Shown: piece after piece, positions 1-8,847 of the stretch
Layout of the letters: each line of letters opens with the position of its first letter
Position numbering within the stretch: the first letter of the stretch is position 1
NCBI RefSeq assembly: GCF_006439395.2
Contig: NZ_CP083950.1
Coordinates: 6,189,001 to 6,253,000 of the forward strand
Direction of reading: 5' to 3'
DNA length: 64,000 nt
Origin: Mesorhizobium sp. B4-1-4
GTDB taxonomy: Bacteria; Pseudomonadota; Alphaproteobacteria; Rhizobiales; Rhizobiaceae
The notes under the pieces: generated by a model
What the model was told of the DNA's origin: nothing
What the model saw: only the letters and a program-made list of their open reading frames with translations
The model's database searches: none
Made by a program: the position numbers and the translations under genes

Positions 1-1
1 T

Positions 2-277
2 GTCGGTCACGACCCGGAAACGACCTACGAGGTGAACGGCTACGAAATCGGCATGATCATCGACCAGGCCGTCAAAAATGCCGCTTCGGATGATCCAGAG
101 GCAATTCGGGCCGCAATTGCCAGTCTCAAGAACTTCGACGGCATCACCGGGAAGATCACCTACGCCGGCACAACCGGAATGCCGGTGAGGGCGGTGGTCC
201 TCATGCAATATCAGGGTGGAAAGGCGAACTACATCTCGACAGTCACGCCTGCACCGCAAGAAGTACCGGCGCCGTAG
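2..277 (+). CDS. C-terminal end of a Liv-type ABC substrate-binding protein (5' partial)
   Basis: The reading frame is open from base 2 and ends at 277, so only about 91 C-terminal residues are visible. The stretch around YEIGMIIDQAVKNA, then FDGITGKITYAG and a hydrophobic VVLMQYQGG strand, resembles the last lobe of periplasmic branched-chain amino acid (LivJ/LivK, type I fold) binding proteins. A Liv ATPase and permease follow in the same direction (33 bp, then 2 bp), which supports the assignment. The start and signal peptide lie outside the window. The ligand cannot be inferred; Liv-type proteins in rhizobia bind many amino acids, amides and aromatic acids. Confidence 0.75.
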   Translation, partial: VGHDPETTYEVNGYEIGMIIDQAVKNAASDDPEAIRAAIASLKNFDGITGKITYAGTTGMPVRAVVLMQYQGGKANYISTVTPAPQEVPAP

Positions 278-309
278 CTGTTTGCGCGCCGCAAAACGGG
301 CTTGTCAGA

Positions 310-1017
310 ATGCTGAATGTAGAAGCCTTACAAATCAAGTATGGAGAGGTTACCGCTGTTAAACGGATTGACCTCTCCGTTGACCAAGGCGAGATAATTG
401 CCCTGGTGGGGGCGAACGGAGCCGGCAAAAGCTCCACCCTCGCAGCAATCTCCGGCCTTGTCCGACCGACGTCGGGAAGCGTGACTTTCAACGGCGAGGT
501 CCTTCAGGGTCTCGCTCCAGAGCAGATCGCAATGAAGGGAATAGGACTGGTACCGGAAGGCAGGAGGGTCTTCTCGAGTCTCACGGTAGCCGACAACCTT
601 CGGTTAGGCGGCGCGATGCACTTGTCGGCTTCGGAAGCCAGAGCGCGTGAAGAGGAAATGCTGCAGCTTTTTCCGATCTTGCGAAAATACTATCGCGTTC
701 GGGGTGGCAACCTTTCAGGGGGCGAGCAACAGATGTTGGCCATCGCCCGCGCCATGATGGCGAAACCCGAAATCTTGATGCTGGACGAGCCTTCATTGGG
801 CTTGGCACCTCAAATGATAGACACGGTTTTTGACCTGGTCTTGAACTTGAGAGCGGCAGGCCTGACCGTTCTGCTCATCGAGCAGAATGTTGCCTTGGCC
901 CTGGAGATTGCCGACAAGGCAACCGTGCTGGCAAATGGCGAGGTCGTATTGGCGGGTGCAGCGGCCGAACTCGCCGATTCTGACCTGGTGCGCCAAGCTT
1001 ATCTGGGAGTGAACTAA
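310..1017 (+). CDS. Liv-type ABC transporter ATP-binding protein (LivF-like)
   Basis: This 235-residue cytoplasmic ATPase would power a branched-chain-type amino acid importer. Walker A is GANGAGKSS (about residues 35-43), the signature is LSGGEQQM (about 136), and Walker B is ILMLDEPSLGLAP (about 156), followed by the switch region LLIEQNV. Length and the short C-terminus match LivF rather than LivG. It lies between the binding protein and the permease gene, with only 2 bp before the latter, so the three are an operon. The matching LivG and LivM genes are not in the window and are presumably upstream. The ATG at 310 has only a weak ribosome binding site. Confidence 0.9.
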   Translation: MLNVEALQIKYGEVTAVKRIDLSVDQGEIIALVGANGAGKSSTLAAISGLVRPTSGSVTFNGEVLQGLAPEQIAMKGIGLVPEGRRVFSSLTVADNLRLGGAMHLSASEARAREEEMLQLFPILRKYYRVRGGNLSGGEQQMLAIARAMMAKPEILMLDEPSLGLAPQMIDTVFDLVLNLRAAGLTVLLIEQNVALALEIADKATVLANGEVVLAGAAAELADSDLVRQAYLGVN

Positions 1018-1019
1018 AG

Positions 1020-1901
1020 ATGATCTTACAGCAAATCATAAATGCAATTAGTCTTGGCGGAATCTATGCACTCCTCGCCTTAGGGCTGGCGATCGTCTTT
1101 TCGATCGTCGGCCTGATTAATTTCGCTCACGGCGAACTGATGACTGTCTCTGGTTACGCGCTTCTGGCCGCAATAGTGGCGGGACTTCCATTTCCAGTTG
1201 CGGTTGCCTGTGCGATTTTGTGCGGCGCTGTTGCAGCTTTTGTTATGGAACGCTTGGCGTTCCGCCCGATGAGAGGAGCCAGCGTGACAAGTCTGCTGCT
1301 CACCAGCTTTGCAGTGTCCAGCCTTTTGAAGGTGATACTGCAAGACGCTGTCTCGGCACGCGCGCAACCCGTCGCAATGCCAGATTGGATGAGCGGGGCA
1401 TTCAACGTAGGGACCATGACCATCGGTGTTGGCCCTACTATCTCTATCACTATTTCTGCGCTCGCGCTCGTTTCCCTAGAGGTTTTTCTGGCGCGGACCG
1501 TTACGGGCACGGCAATGCGCGCGGCGGCCAAAGACTTTGACGTCGTGCGGCTCATGGGGATTCCAGCAAGCAGGATCATAGCCACGGCGTTCTTGCTGTC
1601 AGGACTCTTGGCGGGCCTTGCGTCGATGCTCTGGATTGCCCAGCGCGCGTCGGTTGATCCTCTCATGGGATTTACGCCCGTCCTGAAAGCGTTCATTGCA
1701 ACAGTCATCGGAGGATTGGGTAGTCTGAGAGGAGCGGTCGCCGGCGGATTTTTGCTCGGCGCGATCGAAGTACTGTTGCAGGCTGCGCTTCCCCCGGACC
1801 TTGCTCCGTATCGAGATGCGATCGTGCTGTCTGGCGTTATCATTGTTCTTCTGATCCGCCCGGAAGGGCTTATTCCCGCCGCCAGCGGCCAAAGAAGCTA
1901 A
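1020..1901 (+). CDS. Liv-type ABC transporter permease (LivH-like)
   Basis: A 293-residue, very hydrophobic protein with about eight predicted membrane segments. The N-terminal block around GGIYALLALGLAIVFSIVG and NFAHGELM is characteristic of LivH-family inner-membrane permeases, and the C-terminal VIGGLGSLRGAVAGGFLLG is the loop that docks on the ATPase. It is the last gene of the Liv operon at the left edge: its ATG sits 2 bp after the ATPase stop, and a strong hairpin follows about 50 bp downstream. The substrate is unknown. Confidence 0.9.
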   Translation: MILQQIINAISLGGIYALLALGLAIVFSIVGLINFAHGELMTVSGYALLAAIVAGLPFPVAVACAILCGAVAAFVMERLAFRPMRGASVTSLLLTSFAVSSLLKVILQDAVSARAQPVAMPDWMSGAFNVGTMTIGVGPTISITISALALVSLEVFLARTVTGTAMRAAAKDFDVVRLMGIPASRIIATAFLLSGLLAGLASMLWIAQRASVDPLMGFTPVLKAFIATVIGGLGSLRGAVAGGFLLGAIEVLLQAALPPDLAPYRDAIVLSGVIIVLLIRPEGLIPAASGQRS

Positions 1902-1951
1902 CAACATTCCAGCGTCCGCTGCTCCACAGCATCCTCCCCCGCGGACGCAAC

Positions 1952-1987
1952 GGCCGTGCCTTGTTGTAACCGCCGCAAGGCACGGCC
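1952..1987 (+). terminator. Rho-independent-type hairpin after the Liv operon
   Basis: A perfect 12-bp inverted repeat (GGCCGTGCCTTG at 1952-1963 and CAAGGCACGGCC at 1976-1987) encloses a 12-nt loop. It is followed by a T-rich stretch, CCATTTCTTCT. It lies 50 bp after the permease stop and 51 bp before the aminotransferase start, so it most likely ends the Liv transcript. An attenuator role for the next gene cannot be excluded. Confidence 0.7.
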
Positions 1988-2038
1988 CCATTTCTTCTCA
2001 TAAACCCAGTCTGTGAGTAGCAGTTGAGAGGGCCGACC

Positions 2039-3361
2039 ATGACAATAATCGCTGGATCACTCAAGGATCGGGACGCTTCGGTTATCGCCGATATCGGGCG
2101 ATTGAGGTTCTCTCCACTCAGCTTAATCGGCGGCCGTGGTAGTCGCCTGACAGAGGAAGGCGGACGGCAAATTCTCGACCTTTCGGCGTCTGGCGGCGCG
2201 GCGTCGCTGGGATATGGTCATCCCGCGATAGTCGAGGCGGTAGAAAAGTCTGTCAGAGATGCTGCTGGGGCCAGCCTGCTGCTCTATCCAAACGAGCCCG
2301 CGGTGGCCCTGGCTGAACGTCTTCTTGGTACGATTCCGGGCAGCGGCCAGCGTCGTGTTTGGTTTGGCCACTCCGGTTCCGATGCAAATGACTGTGCATT
2401 GAGGGTTGTCACCGCCGCAACAGAACGTCAGCGCATAATTTCGTTCATCGGTTCCTATCACGGCAATCTGACCGGATCGATGGGGATCAGCGGTCACACG
2501 GCGATGACCCACACGCTCCCGCGAGCGGGTACACTGCTGTTGCCGTATCCGGATCCTTTCCGACCTGAGTTCTCGGCGAACTCCGTTCTGGAGCTTTTGG
2601 ACTACCAATTCCGGACCACCTGTCCGCCCGAGCAGGTCGCGGCAGTATTTATTGAACCCTTGTTGTCAGATGGTGGATTGATCGTCCCCCCTACGGGTTT
2701 TCTTGCTCAGTTGCAGCAACGTTGTCGGCAACACGGGATACTGATCGTGGTTGACGAGGTCAAAGTGGGCCTTGCACGCACCGGCCTCATGCATTGTTTC
2801 CAGCATGAATGCCTGGAACCTGACCTTGTCGTATTCGGAAAGGGTTTTGGCGGTGGCCTGCCTTTGTCCGCAGTAGTAGGGCCGGCATCAATCATGGATC
2901 ACGCGCCAGCTTTTGTTCTCCAGACCACTGCGGGCAATCCGATCTCAACCGCCGCCGGCGGGGCTGTACTGAAGGTGATTGAAGAGGACAACCTCGTTGA
3001 GCGTTCTCAGCGAATGGGAAAACGACTTTTGGATAGAGTGAGCGATCTCGCCGCCAAGCATGCGATCATCGGTGACGTCCGCGGCCGCGGTCTTTCTATC
3101 GGGATAGACCTGGTCAAGGACAGAGGCACCCGTGAAGCGGTCCCGGTCACGACTACCGCCAAGATTATCTATCGAGCCTATCAACTCGGTGCTGCTTTAT
3201 ACTATGTCGGGCTCCGAGCTAACGTTTTGGAGCTCGTCCCTCCGCTTATTCTCACAGAAAGCGAAGTCGATGAGGGTGTCGCGATCATAGGTCAGTCAAT
3301 AGAGGACGTGTTTGCCGGGAAGGTTTCCGATGCCGACGTTCTGCCCTTTATGATGTGGTAG
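2039..3361 (+). CDS. Class III PLP-dependent aminotransferase
   Basis: A 440-residue fold-type I aminotransferase of the omega-amino acid/4-aminobutyrate group. VVDEVKVGLARTG (about residues 236-248) carries the PLP-ring Asp, and VFGKGFGGGLPLSAVVG (about 264-280) carries the Schiff-base Lys. The N-terminal LSASGGAASLGYGHPAIVEAV is also typical of the family. I chose ATG 2039 because GAGAGG lies 8 bp upstream; an in-frame TTG at 2024 would add five residues. The gene stands alone between a terminator and an IS6 relic. In this context, transamination of an amine or omega-amino acid is likely, but the donor is unknown. Alternatives are diaminobutyrate or acetylornithine-type enzymes. Confidence 0.85.
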   Translation: MTIIAGSLKDRDASVIADIGRLRFSPLSLIGGRGSRLTEEGGRQILDLSASGGAASLGYGHPAIVEAVEKSVRDAAGASLLLYPNEPAVALAERLLGTIPGSGQRRVWFGHSGSDANDCALRVVTAATERQRIISFIGSYHGNLTGSMGISGHTAMTHTLPRAGTLLLPYPDPFRPEFSANSVLELLDYQFRTTCPPEQVAAVFIEPLLSDGGLIVPPTGFLAQLQQRCRQHGILIVVDEVKVGLARTGLMHCFQHECLEPDLVVFGKGFGGGLPLSAVVGPASIMDHAPAFVLQTTAGNPISTAAGGAVLKVIEEDNLVERSQRMGKRLLDRVSDLAAKHAIIGDVRGRGLSIGIDLVKDRGTREAVPVTTTAKIIYRAYQLGAALYYVGLRANVLELVPPLILTESEVDEGVAIIGQSIEDVFAGKVSDADVLPFMMW

Positions 3362-3439
3362 TCGCCTCGAACGCGCCCAGGTACCTTTCCAAAATACGGG
3401 CGCAATCGTCCGTATCTTTTATGACGAGGGTTCTTGGAG

Positions 3440-3620
3440 GCGAACGTCCTGCAAGCCTCGGCGCCAGGCGCTCAATGACATCGACTGGCGCACCACGGGC
3501 AAGACCGTTCGGTGCGCATCAATGGCCTCGGTATCCATTACATGTACCGCGCCGTGGTCGATGGGACAGGCCGGCGACAGGCCGGACACTCTCGTGCAAG
3601 GTTGGGGTCCCCGCAAGTTC
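3440..3620 (+). pseudogene. IS6-family transposase fragment
   Basis: A short frameshifted stretch reads DIDWRTTGKTVR in one frame, then VRINGLGIHYMYRAVVDGTG in the next. This matches the start of the DDE domain of IS6/IS26-type transposases (WRVDETYVKVKGKW.YLYRAVD in the family). No ends or remaining domains are visible. The rest of 3362-3807 holds nothing I recognise. The relic fills the gap between two convergent metabolic genes. Confidence 0.55.
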
Positions 3621-3807
3621 TATATGGGTGACGCGCGTTGCAACGCCTTGCTGGGTCTATCCAGGAAGCCTGCATCCACAGCATTTCAACCCGCTCAGTC
3701 GATGATCTGATCTGACGCCGCTAGAGCCGACTTGTTCGGCTTTGCTTCCTTTGGCCCCATCCAAGCGGAGGCGCGGAGGCCCGAGGATCGATTCCGCAGC
3801 GCCGATA

Positions 3808-6282
3808 TTAACGCCGCAGGCGTTCACCTGACGGATCGAAGAAGGCTTGAAGCGAGGCGTCCGCATCGTACAGCTCGCCCGCAATCTCGATTTGCCAGTG
3901 CCCACTTTGGATAAACTCCTTCGTGACGCCGACGTTGTCGTTCACGTAGCCGAGTCCAATCGAACTGCCGAGAGTGAAGCTTTTTACTCCTGACGAAATG
4001 AACCCTACGATTCTTCCGTCACGCCTCACGAGCTCCTCGCGAAACAGGACCGGCTTTGGATCGCGTAGCTTGAAGGAAATCAATCGCTTCTTGAGAGGTC
4101 CGGATCTCTTCTGCTCCGCTGTTGCACCCTTGCCAATGAAGCCGTCCGGCTTCTCCCAATCGATGGTAAAGCCCAACCCCGCTTCGAGCAACGTGTCAAC
4201 TGGGGTCAAATCCAGTTCATATTCCCTATAGGCGCGCTCGGAACGCAAATGTTCGAGCGCATGATAACCGGCTGGCGCCAGATTGTGCGCTCGACCGGCC
4301 TCCCAGATGACATCAAACACATGTTGCGCCATTTCCGCCGGGACATGAAGCTCCCAGCCAAGCTCGCCGATGTAGGTCAGCCGGTTTGCAATGACGCGGG
4401 CATAACCGACATCGATTTCTCGGCTGGTTGCAAAGGGGAAAGCCTCGTTCGATAGGTCGGCGTCCGTGACCTTCGCCAGGATGTCGCGCGACGTTGGTCC
4501 TTGCAAAGATAGAACTGCGTAGGCGGACGTCACGTCGGTTAGGGTGACATTCCAGCTGTCAGTAATGTGTTTCGTGATCCACGCCTTGTCGCGCGGGTGG
4601 ACAGTCGCCGAGGAGATAATCAGAAATTGCGTTTCGGACAAACGGTTTACAGTTATATCCGTTTCGATCCCGCCTTTCTCGTTGAGCATGTGCGTATACA
4701 CAAGCTTGCCGACTGGAACGTCCACATTGCCCGCGCAGAGCCATTGAAGGAACCGGCAAGCATCGCGGCCCTGAATCAGATGTTTGCCGAACGAACTTTG
4801 GTCGAGGAGAATGGCATCCGTGCGTGCAGCTTGGCATTCTTGGGCAGTGTGTTTGAACCAGTTGGGTTCGCTATAGGAGTACTCGTTATGGGTAGGCTGC
4901 CCCTCGCCAGCGAACCACATAGGCCGTTCCCAACCCATACCTTCGCCGAAACTGGCACCCAGTTTAGCCCATCGATCGTGAAGAGGGCTCTTTCGCACGC
5001 CACGAGATGTCTCTGGCTGATGCGACGGCCAATGCATCTTGTAGTGCAGGCCCAGAACTTCTGGCGTCCGATCGTGCAGATACCTCTTGTTTATCTGAAA
5101 CGGGTGAAAGCGGGCAACATCGACAAAGCTGATATCCATCTGTGGCGCGCCGGCGACAATCCACTCCGCCAAGGCGCGGCCAGCCCCCGCTCCAAATTCG
5201 ATCCCTTCCGAGTTGTAGCCCGATGAAACGAAAAGATTTCTCATGCCGGGAACTTCGCCGATCATGAAAAGCAAGTCGGGAGTAAAGCTCTCCGGACCAT
5301 TAAAGAATTTGGCAATTCCGGCGTTTTGTAGCGCGGGGATGATCTCCATTGCCTTTGTCATGGGCAACGCAAAATGATCCCAATCCTCCTCGAGCTCGAT
5401 GAACGCCGCGTCCCTGGGGAGGCGCTGCATCGGCAGCGCTTTGCCCCAAGGCTCGAAGGCTCCGACGAGCAACTTTCCGGCATCCTCCTTGATGTAGACA
5501 TGGCCGTCCGTGTCGCGCAGAACCGGAAGGGTCGGACGTACGAAATCCAAACTTTCCGTGACGACATAGAAGTGCTCAGCTGCATACAGTGGGACGCGCG
5601 CGCCCAGCTTCGCGGCAAGGTCTCTGGTCCATAAACCGCATGCGAGAACCAGGACTTCAGCTTCGACAACGCCATCCCTGGTGCGGAGCTGATACGCGCC
5701 GCTCGGAGTTCGCCAAAGATCGGTGACCTCCATATTCTCAAGAATTTTTGCGCCATACTTTTTGGCGCCGGCGGCCAATGCCATGCAGGTGTCGATGGGG
5801 TTGGTCTGGCCATCCTTCGGGATAAAGACGGCACCCTCAATGATGGACGCGTCGATGGCGGGATATAGTTCCCTCGCCTCACGCGGCGAGATCATATGCG
5901 CTTCCAGCCCAAAGGTTTTGGCAACCGACGCGTTTCGCGCGGTCTCAAAAAGACGATCCTTCGTCCTGGCAACACCGAGCGTGCCGTTTCGCTTGAAGCC
6001 CGTCGCCTGGCCAGTTTCGGCCTCCAGGGACGAGTAGAGTTCCGCGTTGTACTTGGCTAGCTCGGTCAGCGAATGGGTACCGCGGGTCTGCATTATGAGG
6101 CCGGCGGCGTGCCACGTCGTGCCTGATGTCAACGTATTGCGTTCGAGAATAACCACATCTCGCTTGCCAAGTTTTGTCAGGTGGTAGGCAAGGCTTGCCC
6201 CGGCAATGCCGCCCCCGATGATGACGACTTCATGGGCCCGGACTGGGATCTCGCGCGGGCGAGTGGACGCATTGATGATCAT
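3808..6282 (-). CDS. FAD-dependent dehydrogenase with GcvT domain (dimethylglycine/sarcosine dehydrogenase-like)
   Basis: An 824-residue two-part enzyme. Residues about 17-390 form a DAO-type flavin domain with VVIIGGGIAGASLAYHL binding FAD. The motif SGTTWHAAGL (about 53-62) contains the His that links covalently to FAD in dimethylglycine and sarcosine dehydrogenases. Residues about 430-815 form GCV_T and GCV_T_C domains, which in the family bind tetrahydrofolate and accept the formaldehyde produced by N-demethylation. I chose ATG 6282 because CGAGG lies 8 bp upstream; an ATG at 6321 is possible. It is divergent from an Lrp/AsnC gene (155 bp apart), which is a likely local regulator. The natural substrate, an N-methylated glycine derivative or related amine, is inferred. 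Confidence 0.85.
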   Translation of the reverse strand: MIINASTRPREIPVRAHEVVIIGGGIAGASLAYHLTKLGKRDVVILERNTLTSGTTWHAAGLIMQTRGTHSLTELAKYNAELYSSLEAETGQATGFKRNGTLGVARTKDRLFETARNASVAKTFGLEAHMISPREARELYPAIDASIIEGAVFIPKDGQTNPIDTCMALAAGAKKYGAKILENMEVTDLWRTPSGAYQLRTRDGVVEAEVLVLACGLWTRDLAAKLGARVPLYAAEHFYVVTESLDFVRPTLPVLRDTDGHVYIKEDAGKLLVGAFEPWGKALPMQRLPRDAAFIELEEDWDHFALPMTKAMEIIPALQNAGIAKFFNGPESFTPDLLFMIGEVPGMRNLFVSSGYNSEGIEFGAGAGRALAEWIVAGAPQMDISFVDVARFHPFQINKRYLHDRTPEVLGLHYKMHWPSHQPETSRGVRKSPLHDRWAKLGASFGEGMGWERPMWFAGEGQPTHNEYSYSEPNWFKHTAQECQAARTDAILLDQSSFGKHLIQGRDACRFLQWLCAGNVDVPVGKLVYTHMLNEKGGIETDITVNRLSETQFLIISSATVHPRDKAWITKHITDSWNVTLTDVTSAYAVLSLQGPTSRDILAKVTDADLSNEAFPFATSREIDVGYARVIANRLTYIGELGWELHVPAEMAQHVFDVIWEAGRAHNLAPAGYHALEHLRSERAYREYELDLTPVDTLLEAGLGFTIDWEKPDGFIGKGATAEQKRSGPLKKRLISFKLRDPKPVLFREELVRRDGRIVGFISSGVKSFTLGSSIGLGYVNDNVGVTKEFIQSGHWQIEIAGELYDADASLQAFFDPSGERLRR

Positions 6283-6436
6283 GGAATTGCCTCGGTGAGA
6301 AAGAAAACTCGACAGATTCAAATGTCGGCCCAGGGGGTCTCGGCACTGGGTCTGTGAGACATCTTAGGCGGAAAAGGACGAAAATATTTCCCGAAGTACC
6401 TTCCTGACGAGCGGAAATGTACGTATTTTACCCGCC

Positions 6437-6889
6437 ATGGATCGGATCGACGAAGAAATTATTCATCTGTTGGCGCAGAACTCTAAGCTTACGCAACAAG
6501 AGATTTCCGATCGCGTCGGCGTCTCGCTCTCGGCAGGCCAGCGGCGGATCAAGCTTCTGGAGCAGAGCGGTGTCATATCAGGATACAAGGCTGTCATTGA
6601 CCCGGCTTACCTTCGCGAGGGTCTGACCGTGTTCGTTCTTGTTTCGCTCGAACGCCACAGCAGGGATGGCGTTCGAGCGTTTGAAGCTGCGGTCTCAAGA
6701 TTGCCAATGATAAAAGAGATCTATCACGTCGCTGGCGAATATGACTTTGTTTTGAGAGTGGCCGTAGCCGATATTAAGGACTATCAAAACTTCAACTACG
6801 ACGAGCTCGCAAATATCCCCGGCATGGGTAAGACGTCTTCTCTGATCGCTCTTGCGGATCGAAAGGCGGATATTGGCAGACAGAAATGA
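6437..6889 (+). CDS. Lrp/AsnC-family transcriptional regulator
   Basis: A 150-residue DNA-binding protein. The N-terminal winged helix-turn-helix is MDRIDEEIIHLLAQNSKLTQ followed by EISDRVGVSLSAGQRRIKLLEQSG, and the rest is the alpha-beta RAM ligand-binding domain (GEYDFVLRVAVADIKDYQNF). These regulators sense amino acids and usually control the adjacent divergent gene, here the GcvT-type FAD dehydrogenase. The start lies in the divergent region with no obvious Shine-Dalgarno. It converges on the next Liv operon, separated by 78 bp that hold a 7-bp hairpin. Confidence 0.9.
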   Translation: MDRIDEEIIHLLAQNSKLTQQEISDRVGVSLSAGQRRIKLLEQSGVISGYKAVIDPAYLREGLTVFVLVSLERHSRDGVRAFEAAVSRLPMIKEIYHVAGEYDFVLRVAVADIKDYQNFNYDELANIPGMGKTSSLIALADRKADIGRQK

Positions 6890-6916
6890 GGCCGGCCAGG
6901 GCAGGGTTAGAGTTGC

Positions 6917-6942
6917 GTGCGACACACGCCGCTGGGTCGCAC
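6917..6942. terminator. Hairpin between convergent genes
   Basis: GTGCGAC (6917-6923) and GTCGCAC (6936-6942) form a perfect 7-bp stem with a 12-nt loop, between the convergent Lrp gene and the LivM-like gene. There is no T-tract, so a terminator role rests on position only. Confidence 0.3.
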
Positions 6943-6967
6943 AGTGCCGCGCCAAGAGGCCGTGGCG

Positions 6968-7966
6968 TCAAGCCCCTTTAGGCTTTGCGAGGGTGGACGC
7001 CCTTTGTGCGGCCTTCTTGGCGAAATGTGTGGGCAAGGCCGAGGCCAGGCCTTTGGGAAAGAACAGGAGAACGATGACCATGGCGGCCGCAACCACCATG
7101 AAACGGCCCTCGGCGAAGTTGTTGATGTTTGCGAGGCCTTCCGAAAGGAAGGTCAGCAAGAAAGCCGCAACTATGGGGCCATAGATGCTGGAGATGCCTC
7201 CGACCAGCACCATGCTCAAAATCAGCGATGAGGTCGAGAAGTCGAAGATTTCGGGCGAGGCCACGCGCAGGTAGACTGCGTACAATCCCCCGGCCACCCC
7301 AGGGAAGAAAGCGCTGGCGACCAAGGCTTTCAGTCTCTGCCAGGCGATTGGGATTCCACGCGATACGGCGTAATCCTCGCTATCGCGCAGGGCCTTGATC
7401 GAAAGCCCGAAATTGGAGCGAACCAGCCAACGCAAACAGATGGTCGTGATCACCAGAAGGCCAAGGGCAACGTAGTAGTAGCCAAACTTGTAGTCGCGCA
7501 GGAAGTTATAGCCGGGAAGCCAGAGCGTCGGAACTCTGACCATGCCTTGGGTTCCCCCGGTGACTTGCGACTGGCTGATCACCAGCTGGAGCACGAGCTG
7601 GCTGAAGGCGAAGGTGACCAGAACCACATAGACGCCCTGGAGCCGGACGACCGGAACAGCAACTATGACCGCGGCGGCGGACGCGGCGACTCCTCCGAAC
7701 AGCATGGCCAGCCACGGATCGAGGCCAAGAAGCTTTGCCGTCAGCCCGGTTGCATAGACGCCGATGCCGAAGAATGACACGTGGGCGAAGTTGAAGATGC
7801 CTCCATACCCCAAAGTGACATCCCAGCTCGCCGCGACGACACCATAGATGAACGCGATGATGAACAGATGCCGAATGTAGGTGTCGTGGACGACCATGGG
7901 CACGAGAAGCGCGGCGATCACCAGGGCAACCAGAAACCATGCCCTGCCGTTTTGAAGGTTCGGCAT
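6968..7966 (-). CDS. Liv-type ABC transporter permease (LivM-like)
   Basis: A 332-residue integral membrane protein with about nine hydrophobic segments. The block ASWDVTLGYGGIFNFAHVSF and the C-terminal SSIYGPIVAAFLLTFLSEGL are LivM features; the latter contacts the ATPase. It is the last gene of a six-gene minus-strand operon (M20 deacylase, binding protein, LivG, LivF, LivH, LivM), and its start overlaps the LivH stop by 1 bp (TGATG). It pairs with the LivH-like protein to form the channel in the inner membrane. Confidence 0.9.
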   Translation of the reverse strand: MPNLQNGRAWFLVALVIAALLVPMVVHDTYIRHLFIIAFIYGVVAASWDVTLGYGGIFNFAHVSFFGIGVYATGLTAKLLGLDPWLAMLFGGVAASAAAVIVAVPVVRLQGVYVVLVTFAFSQLVLQLVISQSQVTGGTQGMVRVPTLWLPGYNFLRDYKFGYYYVALGLLVITTICLRWLVRSNFGLSIKALRDSEDYAVSRGIPIAWQRLKALVASAFFPGVAGGLYAVYLRVASPEIFDFSTSSLILSMVLVGGISSIYGPIVAAFLLTFLSEGLANINNFAEGRFMVVAAAMVIVLLFFPKGLASALPTHFAKKAAQRASTLAKPKGA

Positions 7967-8847
7967 CAGCGAACTACCTTTCCAAGAAGGCCTTGCGGCC
8001 GCACCAGAAGGACGATGATCAACATCAGGAAGATCATGGAGGGCGTCCAGTAGATGCCGATGAAGAAGGTGAGCGCTGCCTCGACCAGCCCCATCAGATA
8101 AGCCGCGGCGATCGTTCCCGCCAATGAGCCGAGCCCGCCAAAGATGACGATGATCAAAGCCTTCACCAAAGGATCGGATCCGAACTCTGGTGTCAGCAAG
8201 CGAACCGAGCCAAGCAGCACACCTGTCAATCCGGCAAGCACGGCTGACAGCGCGAAGGTGACGATGAAGAGCTGCGAGACATTGATCCCGATGAGCCGAG
8301 CAGCGTCAGGATTTTGTCCGACCGCCCTTATGCCGCGCCCAATGCGCGTGCGGCTAAGAAACAGCCATAGCGCACCCAGCAACAGCGGCGCCACGACGAT
8401 AACCAGCGTTTCCTGAGCCGAGATCGTGGTGTTCAGGATGCGCACATTGCCTGCCACGAGCGGTTGAAGCTGCTTGAGCCTTGCCCCCCAAAGGAGTTGA
8501 ATCCCTTTTTGCAGGAAGATCATCGCTGCAAGCGTGGTCATCACGGTGATAAGCAGGATGTCGCGGTTGCTGTAGAAGGGACGAACGATGACGCGCTCGA
8601 TCAGGATACCGACGCCGATCAGAGCAGCGACGGTGACGGCAATACCGGCAGCCAGGCCCAGATTCAGCCCGGCTGAGTCCGACACCGTCCATGCTACATA
8701 GGCCCCCAGCGTCATCAGCACGCCATGCGCAAAATTGAAGATGCCGAGTGTTGTCCAGACGAGTGACAGTCCACTCGCCATCAATGCGTAACCCGAACCC
8801 AGCACGATCCCACTTACAAGGATGGCGCTCAGCGTGTCGGCGGTCAT
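7966..8847 (-). CDS. Liv-type ABC transporter permease (LivH-like)
   Basis: A 293-residue membrane permease. LGSGYALMASGLSLVWTTLG and NFAHGVLMTLGAYVAW are the LivH N-terminal signatures, and VIFGGLGSLAGTIAAAYLMG is the ATPase-docking loop. The start overlaps the end of the upstream ATPase gene by 4 bp (ATGA), a sign of translational coupling. Compared with the LivH-like protein at 1020 it has the same length but clearly different sequence, so this is a separate transport system and not a local duplication. Confidence 0.9.
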   Translation of the reverse strand: MTADTLSAILVSGIVLGSGYALMASGLSLVWTTLGIFNFAHGVLMTLGAYVAWTVSDSAGLNLGLAAGIAVTVAALIGVGILIERVIVRPFYSNRDILLITVMTTLAAMIFLQKGIQLLWGARLKQLQPLVAGNVRILNTTISAQETLVIVVAPLLLGALWLFLSRTRIGRGIRAVGQNPDAARLIGINVSQLFIVTFALSAVLAGLTGVLLGSVRLLTPEFGSDPLVKALIIVIFGGLGSLAGTIAAAYLMGLVEAALTFFIGIYWTPSMIFLMLIIVLLVRPQGLLGKVVR

